From positions 8,873,501 through 8,937,500 of the forward strand of contig NZ_CP108054.1 in assembly GCF_036173125.1 (NCBI RefSeq): a stretch of DNA of 64,000 bases, read 5' to 3'. Within the stretch, counting starts at the first letter, position 1. Each line of letters starts with the position of its first letter. A program made the translations under genes and the position numbers. The DNA comes from Streptomyces sp. NBC_00286. GTDB taxonomy: Bacteria > Actinomycetota > Actinomycetes > Streptomycetales > Streptomycetaceae. The notes below the pieces were generated by a model. The model did not search any database. It was not told where the DNA came from and worked only from the letters and a program-made list of their open reading frames with translations. Below are positions 17,548-25,933 of this stretch, one piece after another.

Positions 17548-17728
17548 GGGCGCGGGGAACTGCGCGACCAGCCACGACCCACCCGCAGCCGCGACACAAC
17601 GTGTCACCCCCACCCCGGTAGGCACCCCACCCAGACCCTCCCACCCGCGGTAGGTGCCCCACCCGCCGATGAAAGGGGGTCTGGGGCGCAGCCCCAGTTT
17701 CGGGGAGGGGCGGGGCTGGGGAAAAGAA
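17548..17728. repeat. Right arm of a long inverted repeat
   Basis: It holds AGGGGCGCGGGGAACTGCGC, GACCAGCCACGACCC, CGCAGCCGCGACAC and, after an inserted stretch with a duplicated TAGG(C/T)(A/G)CCCCACCC element, CTGGGGCGCAGCCCCAG and GGGGCGGGGCTGGGGAAAAG. All are inverse copies of the left arm. Confidence 0.8.
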
Positions 17729-17735
17729 CCCCCCT

Positions 17736-18668
17736 TCAGGCGGAGGCAGCCGCGATGTCGCTGAACAGCAAGTCCCCGTTGATCATGGCCCCTGCCCGAT
17801 ACCCCAACGCAGCCGCGTTGATCACCTGCTCCGAGAACCCCACGGCATTGCCCGCCGCCCAAACCCCCGGCACACTCGTCCGCCCCGACTCGTCCACGTC
17901 CGCGTACACGCCGAACGGCGTCTCCTTGAGCGCGGCGCCCAGCCGCTCAAGGAGCCCCGTGCGCGGGACCGGTCGCGGGGCGACGAAGAGCACGGAGCGC
18001 TCGTGCACGGACCCGTCCACGAGACGCACCCCGGTGAGCCGGTCGTCCGAGACGACGAGCCCCGCCACCTCGCCGGGAACCACGTTCACGCCAGCCGTGG
18101 CCAGGTGCCGCAGATCCTCGTCCGAGAGCTCGGACTCGGCGACCGTGTGCAGGAACAGGGTGACGTCCTTGGACCACTGCGTGACTATGAGCGCCTGGTG
18201 GGCGCTCATGGCGGACGTCGCGAGCACCCCGAACGCCTGGTCCCGGACCTCCCAGCCGTGGCAGTACGGACAGTGCAGCACATCGCGCCCGAACCGCTCC
18301 GCGACCCCGGGCACCGACGGCAACTCGTCCGCGAGCCCGGTGGCGACGACCAGTCGGCGAGCGTGCACCGAACGCCCGGACTCCAGCGTCACGTCGAATT
18401 CCTCGGCGTCGTCCCGCGCGACGTCCACCGCCCGGTCCCGGACCAGATCAACCCCGTACGCCTGAATCTCCCGCCGCCCCTCGGCCAGGAACTCGGCGGG
18501 TGACATCCCGTCCCGCGACAGATAGCCCTGCATATGCGCGGCAGGCGCGTTGCGCGGCTCGCCCGCGTCGACGACGAGGACCTGGCGCCGCGCGCGTCCC
18601 AGTACGAGTGCGGCGGACAGGCCGGCCGCGCCGCCTCCGACGACGACCACTTCGTAACGATCGGTCAT
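17736..18668 (-). CDS. Thioredoxin-reductase-like FAD/NAD(P) oxidoreductase
   Basis: The 310-residue protein starts MTDRYEVVVVGGGAAGLSAA, a Rossmann FAD site, and has the redox pair in CPYCHGWEV (about 134-137) and a second dinucleotide site. The GVWAAGNAV motif near the end is the second FAD contact. This matches the thioredoxin reductase family, but the redox motif differs from the CATC of true TrxB and there is no thioredoxin gene beside it, so the partner is unknown. The ATG at 18668 is chosen since homology starts there. It is divergent from an XRE-cupin regulator gene only 77 bases away, which likely controls it. Confidence 0.88.
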   Translation of the reverse strand: MTDRYEVVVVGGGAAGLSAALVLGRARRQVLVVDAGEPRNAPAAHMQGYLSRDGMSPAEFLAEGRREIQAYGVDLVRDRAVDVARDDAEEFDVTLESGRSVHARRLVVATGLADELPSVPGVAERFGRDVLHCPYCHGWEVRDQAFGVLATSAMSAHQALIVTQWSKDVTLFLHTVAESELSDEDLRHLATAGVNVVPGEVAGLVVSDDRLTGVRLVDGSVHERSVLFVAPRPVPRTGLLERLGAALKETPFGVYADVDESGRTSVPGVWAAGNAVGFSEQVINAAALGYRAGAMINGDLLFSDIAAASA

Positions 18669-18710
18669 GGTGACCACCTCCACGGACAAGGTCGCCCCGC
18701 GGCTGCGGCA

Positions 18711-18745
18711 TTGACAAATGTCTTTGCCGAAACTGCAATGTGCTC
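18711..18745 (+). promoter_or_regulatory. Promoter of the XRE-cupin gene, possibly leaderless
   Basis: TTGACA (18711-18716) and TGCAAT (18734-18739) are 17 bases apart, and the expected start point falls at the ATG at 18746. A GACA-AA-TGTC palindrome overlaps the -35 box and could be an autoregulatory site. Confidence 0.5.
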
Positions 18746-19360
18746 ATGAGTGAGCACGAGACGGATCGGAATGAGCGGGACGCCGACACCGACACCGACG
18801 AGGTGCTGGCGGGAGTCGGCCCCCGGCTGCGAAGGATCCGGAAGGAGCGGGGTGCGACGCTCGCCGGGCTGTCGGAGGTGACCGGTATCTCGGTGAGCAC
18901 CCTGTCCCGGCTGGAGTCCGGGCTGCGCAAGCCCAGCCTGGAACTGCTGCTGCCGATCGCCCGGGCTCACGAGGTGGCTCTGGACGAGCTCGTGGGGGCT
19001 CCGCCGGTGCGGGACCCGCGGGTTCGGTCCCAGCCGATCGAGCGGCACGGGCGCACTTACTGGCCGCTCACCCGCCAGCCCGGCGGACTTCAGGCGTTCA
19101 AGGTGCTCGTACCGCAGGGGAACGAGGAGCCGGAACCCCGTGTCCACGAGGGGTATGAATGGCTCTACGTCCTCTCCGGGCGGCTGCGGTTCGTGCTGGG
19201 TGAGCATGACGTGGTGTTCACGGCGGGGGAGGCCGCCGAGTTCGACACGCGCGTGCCGCACTGGTTCGGGTCGACGGGGGAGGGGCCGGTGGAGTTCCTC
19301 AGCCTGTTCGGGCCACAGGGGGAGCGGATGCATGTACGGGCGCGGCCGAAGCGGTCTTGA
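18746..19360 (+). CDS. XRE-family regulator with cupin sensor domain
   Basis: A 204-residue two-domain regulator. Residues about 23-80 form an XRE helix-turn-helix (GATLAGLSEVTGISVSTLSR), and residues about 110-190 a cupin barrel (HEGYEWLYVLSGRLRFVLGE) that would bind a small ligand or metal. Start choice: ATG at 18746, because a good promoter ends right there; GTG at 18740 is in frame but falls in the -10 box. No ribosome site precedes it, in line with a leaderless message. It is divergent from the thioredoxin-reductase-like gene and probably regulates it and itself. Confidence 0.88.
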   Translation: MSEHETDRNERDADTDTDEVLAGVGPRLRRIRKERGATLAGLSEVTGISVSTLSRLESGLRKPSLELLLPIARAHEVALDELVGAPPVRDPRVRSQPIERHGRTYWPLTRQPGGLQAFKVLVPQGNEEPEPRVHEGYEWLYVLSGRLRFVLGEHDVVFTAGEAAEFDTRVPHWFGSTGEGPVEFLSLFGPQGERMHVRARPKRS

Positions 19361-19385
19361 TGTGCGTGACGCTGGCCTGATCGGC

Positions 19386-19397
19386 AAGCGACCGCTT
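19386..19397. promoter_or_regulatory. Palindrome before the quinone oxidoreductase operon
   Basis: AAGCG-AC-CGCTT is a perfect 12-bp palindrome 52 bases before the start at 19449. Motifs of this type are bound by TetR-family regulators of fatty-acid and branched-chain acyl-CoA genes; no regulator gene for it is obvious next door. Confidence 0.45.
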
Positions 19398-19448
19398 AGT
19401 ATGCGGACCAGTACCGCTCAGACTACGCAGTCCTGTGGAGGCCCCCGC

Positions 19449-20426
19449 ATGCAGGCATGGCAAGTGCACCAGAACGGTGAGCCGGGCGAGGTGATGCGGC
19501 TCGAGGAGGTGGAGCGGCCGGTGCCCGGCGAGGGGCAGGTGCTGATCAAGGTGCGTGCCGCGAACATCAACTTCCCGGATGCTCTGCTGTGCCGCGGGCA
19601 GTACCAGGTCAGGCCGCCGCTGCCGTTCACGCCCGGCGTGGAGATCTGCGGTGAGACCGAGGACGGGCGGCGGGTCATCGGCAATCCCGCCCTGCCGTAC
19701 GGCGGCTTCGCCGAGTACGCGATCGTGGACGCCGCGGCCGTACTGCCCGCCCCCGAGGCGCTCGACGACGCCGAGGCCGCGGCGCTGCACATCGGCTACC
19801 AGACGGGATGGTTCGGTCTGCACCGCCGGGCAGGTCTTGAGGCCGGCGAGACGCTGCTCGTCCACGCTGCCGCAGGAGGGGTCGGCAGCGCGGCCGTACA
19901 GCTCGGCAAGGCCGCGGGCGCCACGGTCATCGGGGTCGTCGGAGGGTCCGACAAGGCGGACGTGGCACGGGAGTTGGGGTGCGACGTCGTCATCGACCGG
20001 CGTGCCGAGGACGTCGTCGGCGCCGTGAAGGAGGCGACCGGCGGCCGGGGCGCGGACGTGATCTACGACCCGGTCGGCGGCGAGGCGTACGCGCAGTCCG
20101 CCAAGGTCGTCGCCTTCGAAGGGCGAATCGTGGTGGTCGGCTTCGCGAGCGGGTCCATTCCCAGTCCGGCCCTGAACCACGCCCTGGTGAAGAACTACTC
20201 GATCATGGGCCTGCACTGGGGCCTCTACAACACCAAGAACCCCAAGCTCGTCCAGCGCTGCCACGAGCAGCTCACCGAACTGGCCGCCCGGGGCGCGATC
20301 AAGCCGCTGGTCAGCGAGCGCGTGGCGATGGGCGGTGCGGCCGCCGCCGTGCAGCGGGTCGCCGATGGGGTCACCACCGGGCGCGTCGCCGTCATCCCTG
20401 GTCACACTGAAGGAGGAGCGGCATGA
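19449..20426 (+). CDS. NADPH:quinone oxidoreductase family protein (zinc-independent MDR)
   Basis: The 325-residue protein begins MQAWQVHQNGEPGEVMRLEE and has the GroES-like N-domain, the quinone reductase signature around LVHAAAGGVGSAAVQLGKAAGA (NADPH-binding AxxGGVG) and no zinc-binding cysteines. It is thus a quinone/enoyl reductase-type enzyme and not an alcohol dehydrogenase. The start is ATG at 19449, near GGAGG. Its stop overlaps the start of the next acyl-CoA dehydrogenase (ATGA), and that in turn overlaps a second one, so the three form one translationally coupled operon. The role is probably reduction of an enoyl or quinone intermediate in breakdown of an acyl-CoA. Confidence 0.9.
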   Translation: MQAWQVHQNGEPGEVMRLEEVERPVPGEGQVLIKVRAANINFPDALLCRGQYQVRPPLPFTPGVEICGETEDGRRVIGNPALPYGGFAEYAIVDAAAVLPAPEALDDAEAAALHIGYQTGWFGLHRRAGLEAGETLLVHAAAGGVGSAAVQLGKAAGATVIGVVGGSDKADVARELGCDVVIDRRAEDVVGAVKEATGGRGADVIYDPVGGEAYAQSAKVVAFEGRIVVVGFASGSIPSPALNHALVKNYSIMGLHWGLYNTKNPKLVQRCHEQLTELAARGAIKPLVSERVAMGGAAAAVQRVADGVTTGRVAVIPGHTEGGAA

Positions 20427-21640
20427 CCGACGCCACCGAACTGCGGGATCGTACGCAGGAACTGCTGGCCGCCCACCCTCCCGCCACCACCGACCGCCTC
20501 GACTTCCTCAAGGCCCGCTTCGACGCCGGACTCGCCTGGGTGCACTACCCGGAAGGCCTCGGCGGACTCGGCGCGCCCCGCTCTCTCCAGGCCGTCGTGG
20601 ACGCCGAGTTGGAGGCCGCGGGCGCTCCCGACAACGACCCGCGGCGTATCGGTATCGGCCTCGGCATGGCGGCGCCCACGATTCTCGGTTTCGGTACGGA
20701 GGAGCAGAAGCGCCGTTTCCTCAGGCCTCTTTGGGTGGGGGAGGAGGTCTGGTGCCAGCTGTTCAGCGAACCGGGTGCGGGGTCCGACCTCGCCGCGCTC
20801 GGCACGCGGGCCGTACGGGACGATGGGGGTACCTCCCGCTCGAGCGAAGCCGAGAGTGGGGGAAGCTGGGTCGTCAACGGGCAGAAGGTGTGGACGTCCA
20901 GCGCCCATGTCGCCCGGTGGGCCATCCTCATCGCCCGTACCGACCCGGATGTGCCCAAGCACCGCGGGATCACCTACTTCATCCTCGACATGACCGACCC
21001 AGGCGTCGAGGTGCGGCCGCTGCGCCAGATCACCGGCGAGGCCGAGTTCAACGAGGTGTTCCTCACCGACGTCCGCATCCCCGACAGCCACCGACTCGGG
21101 GAGATCGGCGACGGCTGGCGGGTCGCGCAGACGACGCTGATGAATGAGCGCGTGTCCATCGGCGGTATGCGCATCCCGCGCGAGGGCGGCATGATCGGCC
21201 CGATCGCGAAGACCTGGCGTGAGCGCCCCGAACTGCGCACCCACGACCTCCACCAGCGGCTCCTCACCCTGTGGGTGGAGGCCGAGGTCGCCCGTCTCAC
21301 CGGCGAACGGCTGCGCCAGCAGCTCGTCGCGGGCCAGCCCGGCCCCGAGGGCTCCGGGCTGAAGCTCGCGTTCGCCCGTCTCAACCAGGAGATCAGCGGC
21401 CTGGAGGTCGAACTCCTCGGCGAGGAAGGCCTGTTGTACGACGACTGGACGATGCGGCGGCCCGAACTCGTCGACTTCACCGGGCGCGAGGCCGGATACC
21501 GCTACCTCCGTTCCAAGGGCAACAGCATCGAGGGCGGGACCAACGAGGTCCTGCTGAACATCGTCGCAGAGCGCGTCCTGGGCCTGCCCGCCGAGCCGCG
21601 CACCGACAAGGACGTCGCCTGGAAGGACCTCGCGCGATGA
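20423..21640 (+). CDS. Acyl-CoA dehydrogenase, large FadE-type subunit, with a repeat-derived insert
   Basis: The 405-residue flavoprotein has the family motifs QLFSEPGAGSDLA, SWVVNGQKVWTSSAH, EVFLTDVRIPD and near the end SIEGGTNEVLLNIVAERVLG. It pairs with the shorter dehydrogenase that follows. Such alpha/beta pairs act on CoA esters of sterol side chains and branched acids in actinobacteria; that substrate is inference. Residues about 134-148 (DGGTSRSSEAESGGS) fall exactly on a 45-bp copy of a dispersed intergenic repeat and interrupt the usual RAVRDG-SWVVNGQK stretch. The insert is in frame and lies at a surface loop of the beta domain, so the enzyme may still work. Confidence 0.92.
   Translation: MTDATELRDRTQELLAAHPPATTDRLDFLKARFDAGLAWVHYPEGLGGLGAPRSLQAVVDAELEAAGAPDNDPRRIGIGLGMAAPTILGFGTEEQKRRFLRPLWVGEEVWCQLFSEPGAGSDLAALGTRAVRDDGGTSRSSEAESGGSWVVNGQKVWTSSAHVARWAILIARTDPDVPKHRGITYFILDMTDPGVEVRPLRQITGEAEFNEVFLTDVRIPDSHRLGEIGDGWRVAQTTLMNERVSIGGMRIPREGGMIGPIAKTWRERPELRTHDLHQRLLTLWVEAEVARLTGERLRQQLVAGQPGPEGSGLKLAFARLNQEISGLEVELLGEEGLLYDDWTMRRPELVDFTGREAGYRYLRSKGNSIEGGTNEVLLNIVAERVLGLPAEPRTDKDVAWKDLAR
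20822..20866 (+). repeat. Dispersed repeat inserted in frame within the acyl-CoA dehydrogenase gene
   Basis: The 45 bases contain GATGGGGGTACCTCCCGCTC, GAGCGAAGCCGAGAG and TGGGGG. They are the inverse of the intergenic block at 14881-14922 with three extra bases. Length is a multiple of three and no stop is introduced. Confidence 0.85.
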
Positions 21641-22713
21641 CGGATCTGCTGTACTCGGAGGAGGAAGAGGCGCTGCGCGCGGCGGTACGCGACCTCCTCG
21701 CCGACCACTGCGACCCGGCGGACGTGCTCGCCCGCGCGGAGTCCGGCACGCCGTACGACCCCGAGCTGTGGAAGGCCCTCGCCGACAGCATGGGCCTTGC
21801 CGGCCTCCTGGTCCCCGAGGCGCTGGGAGGCCAGGGCGCCACGCACCGCGAAGTCGCCGTGGTGCTGGAGGAGTTGGGCCGCGCGGTCGCTCCCGCGCCC
21901 TATCTGACGAGTGCGGTAGTTGCCACGGAGGCGCTGCTCGCCTGCGAGGCCGACGACCTCCTCGGCGAGCTGGCGTCCGGGCGGAGAATCGGCGCCCTCG
22001 CCGTTGCGCTGAACGTCGCTCCCGGCGCCGCCTATCGGCTCGTACGGCATGAGAACGGCGCCCTGCACGGGGAGTTGACCGGCATCGCGGACGCGGCCGT
22101 CGCCGACGTACTGTTCGTGCCCGCGGACGACGGCGGCCTGTACGTGGTGGAGGCCGACGCCGTGACCGTCCGCCCTCAGGTGTCCCTGGACCTGACCCGG
22201 CCGGTGGCGACGGTGGTACTGGACGGCGCGGCCGGCCGGCTGCTGGGGGATGCCGAACCCGCCGTACGACGCGGTCTGCGGGCCGGAGCCGGGCTGCTCG
22301 CCTCCGAGCAACTGGGCCTCGCCGACTGGTGTTTGACCGAGACGGTCCGCTATCTGAAGGACCGTAAGCAGTTCAACCGGCCCGTCGGCGGCTTCCAGGC
22401 CCTCAAGCACCGGCTCGCCCAGCTGTGGCTGGAGGTCGTCAACACGCGTGCCGCGGTTCGCAACGCCGCCGACGCGCTGGCCACCGGGAGCACGGACGCG
22501 GATCTGGCGGTCGCGCTCGCCCAGGCGTACGCGGCACCCGTCGCGGTCCATGCCGCCGAGGAGGCGGTGCAGTTGCACGGCGGCATCGGCATGACGTGGG
22601 AGCACCCCGTGCACCTCTACCTGAAGCGGTCCAAGGCCGACTCGATCGCGTACGGAACGGCCGGCCGCCATCGCGAGGCGCTGGCTGAACTGGTTGACCT
22701 GCCAGCACCCTGA
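21637..22713 (+). CDS. Acyl-CoA dehydrogenase, second (short) FadE-type subunit
   Basis: A 358-residue member of the acyl-CoA dehydrogenase family that is shorter and more divergent than its partner. It keeps the helical N-domain (GLAGLLVPEALGGQGA), YLKDRKQFNRPVGGFQALKHRLA and QLHGGIGMTWEHPVHLYLKR. The start ATG at 21637 overlaps the stop of the previous gene. The C-terminal FEGTSEI-type catalytic segment of classical enzymes is absent, which fits heteromeric enzymes where only one subunit is catalytic at each site. It ends the operon; a good terminator follows 25 bases later. Confidence 0.91.
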   Translation: MTDLLYSEEEEALRAAVRDLLADHCDPADVLARAESGTPYDPELWKALADSMGLAGLLVPEALGGQGATHREVAVVLEELGRAVAPAPYLTSAVVATEALLACEADDLLGELASGRRIGALAVALNVAPGAAYRLVRHENGALHGELTGIADAAVADVLFVPADDGGLYVVEADAVTVRPQVSLDLTRPVATVVLDGAAGRLLGDAEPAVRRGLRAGAGLLASEQLGLADWCLTETVRYLKDRKQFNRPVGGFQALKHRLAQLWLEVVNTRAAVRNAADALATGSTDADLAVALAQAYAAPVAVHAAEEAVQLHGGIGMTWEHPVHLYLKRSKADSIAYGTAGRHREALAELVDLPAP

Positions 22714-22737
22714 CGTACACCTGTCTTACACCCGTGA

Positions 22738-22770
22738 GAAGCCCGTCCCACCTGGGGCGGGCTTTTTTGT
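22738..22770 (+). terminator. Rho-independent terminator
   Basis: AGCCCG ... CGGGCT forms a stem, extended inside by CC ... GG pairs, and is followed by six T residues. It ends the quinone oxidoreductase/acyl-CoA dehydrogenase operon. Confidence 0.85.
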
Positions 22771-22902
22771 GTGCTCTGCACGGAGGAAGTAAACGCGCAG
22801 CGGCAGTCCGGCCAACTCCCCGCACGCCACTGCTCTTTGGCCCCACCAGGACCGCATACTCGCTGAGGTTGCACAGATGGCAGACCCTCAGGGAGGCAGA
22901 GC

Positions 22903-23763
22903 ATGGCCCTCACCACCCGTCGCAGAGCGCTCACCACCTTCGCCGCCGCCCTCGCCGGCTCGGTCGCCGTGCCCGCGTACGCGCAGGCGAGTGAGCGGAA
23001 GCACGGACCGCGCCCGCTGTGGCGTGCCCACGCGCACAACGACTACCTGCACCCCAGGCCCCTGTTCGACGCCCTGGGCCACCGGTTCGGCAGCCTTGAG
23101 GCCGATATCTTCCTCGTCGGCGATCAGCTTCTGGTGGCCCACGACGCGGTCGATCTCGACCCGGCCCGCACTCTCGAGTCGCTGTACCTCGAGCCGCTCG
23201 CCCGCCGTGTGAAGGCCAACCACGGCTCGGTGTACCGGGGTTACCGCAAGCCGATCCAGCTCCTGATCGACCTCAAGACCGAGGGCTCCTCGACGTACCT
23301 CGAACGCGACCGCCATCTGCGCCGCTACAAGCACCTGTTCACGACGTACGCGTACGGGCGGGTCTTCCCCGGCCCGGTCACCGCCGTGATCTCCGGCGAC
23401 CGTGCGGCCCGTATACCGATGGAGGCCCAAAGGGTGCGGCGCGCCTTCTACGACGGCCGTCTCGCCGACCTCGGCGGCCCGGCGCCCGCCTCCTTCATCC
23501 CGCTGATCAGCGACAACTGGAACCTCAACTTCACCTGGCAGGGCACCGGTCCCTTCCCCGAAGCCGAGCGCCAGAAGCTGCGGAGCATCATCGCCACGGC
23601 CCACCAGCGCCGCCAGAAGGTCCGCTTCTGGGCCACGCCCGACCTGGCGGGCCCGCCCCGCGACGCGCTCTGGGGCGAACTCCTCGCGGCCGACGTCGAC
23701 TACATCAACACCGATGACCTCGCGGGACTTGAGAAGTTCCTGGACGCCAACAGGCGGGCCTAG
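22903..23763 (+). CDS. Exported PLC/GDPD-fold phosphodiesterase
   Basis: The 286-residue protein has an N-terminal export signal (MALTTRRRALTTFAAALAGS ... VPAYA) with an Arg-rich start that could use the Tat route. The mature part begins with WRAHAHNDYLHPRP, EADIFLVGDQLLVAHD and LLIDLKTEG, the metal-binding and catalytic pattern of the glycerophosphodiester phosphodiesterase/PI-PLC barrel. It probably splits a phosphodiester of a lipid headgroup or wall polymer outside the cell. The start is ATG at 22903 with GGAGG upstream. Gene stands alone between a terminator and a small membrane gene. Confidence 0.85.
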   Translation: MALTTRRRALTTFAAALAGSVAVPAYAQASERKHGPRPLWRAHAHNDYLHPRPLFDALGHRFGSLEADIFLVGDQLLVAHDAVDLDPARTLESLYLEPLARRVKANHGSVYRGYRKPIQLLIDLKTEGSSTYLERDRHLRRYKHLFTTYAYGRVFPGPVTAVISGDRAARIPMEAQRVRRAFYDGRLADLGGPAPASFIPLISDNWNLNFTWQGTGPFPEAERQKLRSIIATAHQRRQKVRFWATPDLAGPPRDALWGELLAADVDYINTDDLAGLEKFLDANRRA

Positions 23764-23886
23764 CCCAGCGCTTGCACAAGCAGTCAACACACGATCGGCG
23801 GACACGTCAGCCGCCTGGACGAACCTCCCGCTACGCCACACTTGCGGCCGAAAGCCGCGATGTGGGCGTGGCGGAGGAGGTTGACG

Positions 23887-24081
23887 ATGGCCATTTCCAT
23901 CTCTGTGGTGCTGCTGCTCTTCGTGCTGGCGGTGATCTTCATGCGCACCGGTGCGCTGAAGATCCCGCACGCTCTGGTCTGCATCCTGCTCGGTTTCTAT
24001 CTCGCGAGCACGAGCATGGCGCCGACCATCCACGATGGCATCTCGGCGACAACGGACATGGTCAGCAGCCTGAGGCCCTGA
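23887..24081 (+). CDS. Small membrane protein (64 aa)
   Basis: The ATG at 23887 has a strong ribosome site (GGAGGAGG). The 64-residue product begins MAISISVVLLLFVLAVIFMR and has two hydrophobic helices (about 4-20 and 28-44) followed by a polar end with APTIHDGISATTDMV. Such proteins are widespread in Streptomyces, often near plasmid-transfer-like genes, but I do not recognise a named family with certainty. It lies 120 bases after the phosphodiesterase gene and converges with the next gene. Confidence 0.7.
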   Translation: MAISISVVLLLFVLAVIFMRTGALKIPHALVCILLGFYLASTSMAPTIHDGISATTDMVSSLRP

Positions 24082-24120
24082 GCCCTTGAGCCCTGAGGCC
24101 CCGGCAGGGCTTGCAGCCGC

Positions 24121-25362
24121 CTACCGCAGGGAGAACACGCCGATCCCGTTCGGCACCGGGCGCTCGGCTCCGGCGCTGGGATGGTTGCGTACGCTCACCG
24201 CGGCCGCACCGGGCTCCCGGGCGACCAGCGTCGAGGACCCGCCGCCGTCCAGACTGAAGGCGTCGATCGAGCCCAACTGCCGCATGACGGCGGCCACTTC
24301 GGCGATGGTGAGACCGGTACGGAACTCCGGCGCACCGTCCAGCGCGAGCAGCGTCAGGCGTTTGCCGCCATCCGAGATGCCCGCCGCGGTACGCACCGCC
24401 GCGGTCGCGTTGTCGAGACCGGCGAGCGGCTGACCACCCCTCAGGACCGGGTAGCCGCCCACCACGAACCGGTACGGAATCCTGGACGCGGCCGCGACGA
24501 GGCGATGTGTCACCGCGACCCGTTCGCCCAGCGACAGCTTCCGCAACTGCTGGGCTCCCGCCTCCCGGCCGACCAGGACCGTCGTGCCGGCCGCGATGGG
24601 ACCGCTGCCGGGCATGTCGGCATGGGACACGACGCGGCCGTCCTTGACCGTCACCTCATGGGTGTCCGCACTGCAGGGCGCCGCCCGTTCGGTGTCGGTG
24701 CCGCAGGTGGCCCGCACCCGGGAGACACGGCCCCAGTCCGAGGTGAACGCGCCGACGGAACCGACCGGCAGGGCGTACTGGTTGAGCCCGCCGAGCGGCA
24801 GCCGTGCCCCACTCGTACGGACCGAACCGTCCAGAGCCATGCTGTCGAGGCGGGCCCGCCCGTCGATGCCCACGCCCAGCACGTCCTTCGTGCTCGTACC
24901 AGGCGGGAGAGCGGGACCGAACCGCTGACCGTCCGGAACCGCCGCCTTGAGTGTCCGCCCGCTCGCGATCGCCGGGCCGACGGACGCGCCCGTCGCCTCG
25001 ACACCCGGATGCTGGGTCTCGGTGATGTTGAAGAAGTCGCCGTTGACACCCGCGACGGCGCCGCGCGCGTCGGCCAGTTGAGAGATGGGGGCGCGGGCCG
25101 CCACCGCGCCGGGGTACATGAGGTCGACACCCACTCGGGGATCGCGGAGATCGACGCTCAGCACATGTGCGTGAGCCGGCCCCTTGGCTGCTGGAATGTC
25201 GAATTCCGAGTACGTCACGCCCGGCGCGATCGCGACCCGGGCCACCGAGGGCGTGGCGCCCTCGACGCCGCCGGCCGGTGCTGCCCCCACCAGGGCGGCA
25301 CCGGCCAGCACACTCCATACCGCGAGAACCGTCAGTACGGTTCTGTACCGTCCACGTTCCAT
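24121..25362 (-). CDS. Secreted phosphodiester glycosidase (NAGPA-type domain)
   Basis: The 413-residue protein has a signal peptide (about 1-30, with the likely cut near GAAPAGG). Its C-terminal half carries the phosphodiester alpha-GlcNAcase (DUF2233) pattern: GVNGDFFNI, YRFVVGGYPVLRGG, LLALDGAPEFRTGLT, SLDGGGSSTLV and NHPSAGAERPVPNGIGVF. The human relative uncovers mannose-6-phosphate; bacterial ones are thought to act on sugar-phosphodiesters of the wall or exopolysaccharide. It is convergent with the small membrane gene and lies near another exported phosphodiesterase gene, so both may act on wall polymers; this is inference. Confidence 0.88.
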   Translation of the reverse strand: MERGRYRTVLTVLAVWSVLAGAALVGAAPAGGVEGATPSVARVAIAPGVTYSEFDIPAAKGPAHAHVLSVDLRDPRVGVDLMYPGAVAARAPISQLADARGAVAGVNGDFFNITETQHPGVEATGASVGPAIASGRTLKAAVPDGQRFGPALPPGTSTKDVLGVGIDGRARLDSMALDGSVRTSGARLPLGGLNQYALPVGSVGAFTSDWGRVSRVRATCGTDTERAAPCSADTHEVTVKDGRVVSHADMPGSGPIAAGTTVLVGREAGAQQLRKLSLGERVAVTHRLVAAASRIPYRFVVGGYPVLRGGQPLAGLDNATAAVRTAAGISDGGKRLTLLALDGAPEFRTGLTIAEVAAVMRQLGSIDAFSLDGGGSSTLVAREPGAAAVSVRNHPSAGAERPVPNGIGVFSLR

Positions 25363-25444
25363 ACCGCCCCCTGATGTCTCTGTCGTCTCCTCAGAAAGCC
25401 GAGGACACGGCGGAGTTCACCACAAGGCGGTTGACGTGACGATG

Positions 25445-25804
25445 CTACGTACCGACCAGACGCGAACGGATCAGAAAACGCACCCCTTCGGGCGCCTCCA
25501 GCGAGAAGCCGCTGCCCCGCCCCTCCACCACGTCGACGATCAGCCGGGTGTGACTCCACACCTCGTACTGGCTCTTTGACATCCAGAACGACACAGGCTC
25601 GTCGACGCCGTCCACGGTGAGCGAGGCCAGCAGCACATCGGAGTCACCGGTCCGGAACTCGCCCTCCGGGTAACACATGGGCGCACTGCCGTCGCAGCAG
25701 CCACCGGACTGATGGAACATCAGCGGGCCATGAGCGGCACGGAGGCGTCGCAGCAGCTGGGCAGCGGCGGGCGTCAACTCCACACGCGCGGCGGGTGAGT
25801 TCAC
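25445..25804 (-). CDS. DUF779 protein
   Basis: A 119-residue protein with the DUF779 signature HQSGGCCDGSAPMCYPEGEF near residues 31-50, a Cys-rich loop that may bind metal, and FWMSKSQYEVWSHT. In other bacteria this small protein is linked with aldehyde or alcohol dehydrogenase genes, but none is next to it here. The start at 25804 gives the normal length. Nothing is known of its biochemistry, so no function is given. Confidence 0.85.
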   Translation of the reverse strand: MNSPAARVELTPAAAQLLRRLRAAHGPLMFHQSGGCCDGSAPMCYPEGEFRTGDSDVLLASLTVDGVDEPVSFWMSKSQYEVWSHTRLIVDVVEGRGSGFSLEAPEGVRFLIRSRLVGT

Positions 25805-25933
25805 CGTGCATCACTCCTCAGCGCTTGCCGGTGCGGGGGCGGTGACTGAAGTCAACCACCGGTCCCGTTGCAAGAAGGTTGCACGCGGAGAAGTGACGTA
25901 CGGGGGAGTGGCCGTTCTCTCGGACCGGCGTAG

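Larger units (their letters stand above)
17014..17735. other. 722-bp non-coding region made of repeats
   Basis: No frame here has a credible start, ribosome site or family motif. Two inverted arms (17063-17196 and 17548-17728) flank about 350 bases that themselves hold several short GC-rich stems. It lies between two genes that both read leftwards, so it is both the region upstream of the ligase gene and the region downstream of the flavoprotein gene. Confidence 0.7.

Noticed and set aside
17014..17735. Several open frames of 60-190 codons in the repeat region
   Set aside because: They have no ribosome sites, read through the inverted repeats and consist of Pro/Arg/Gly-rich low-complexity sequence.
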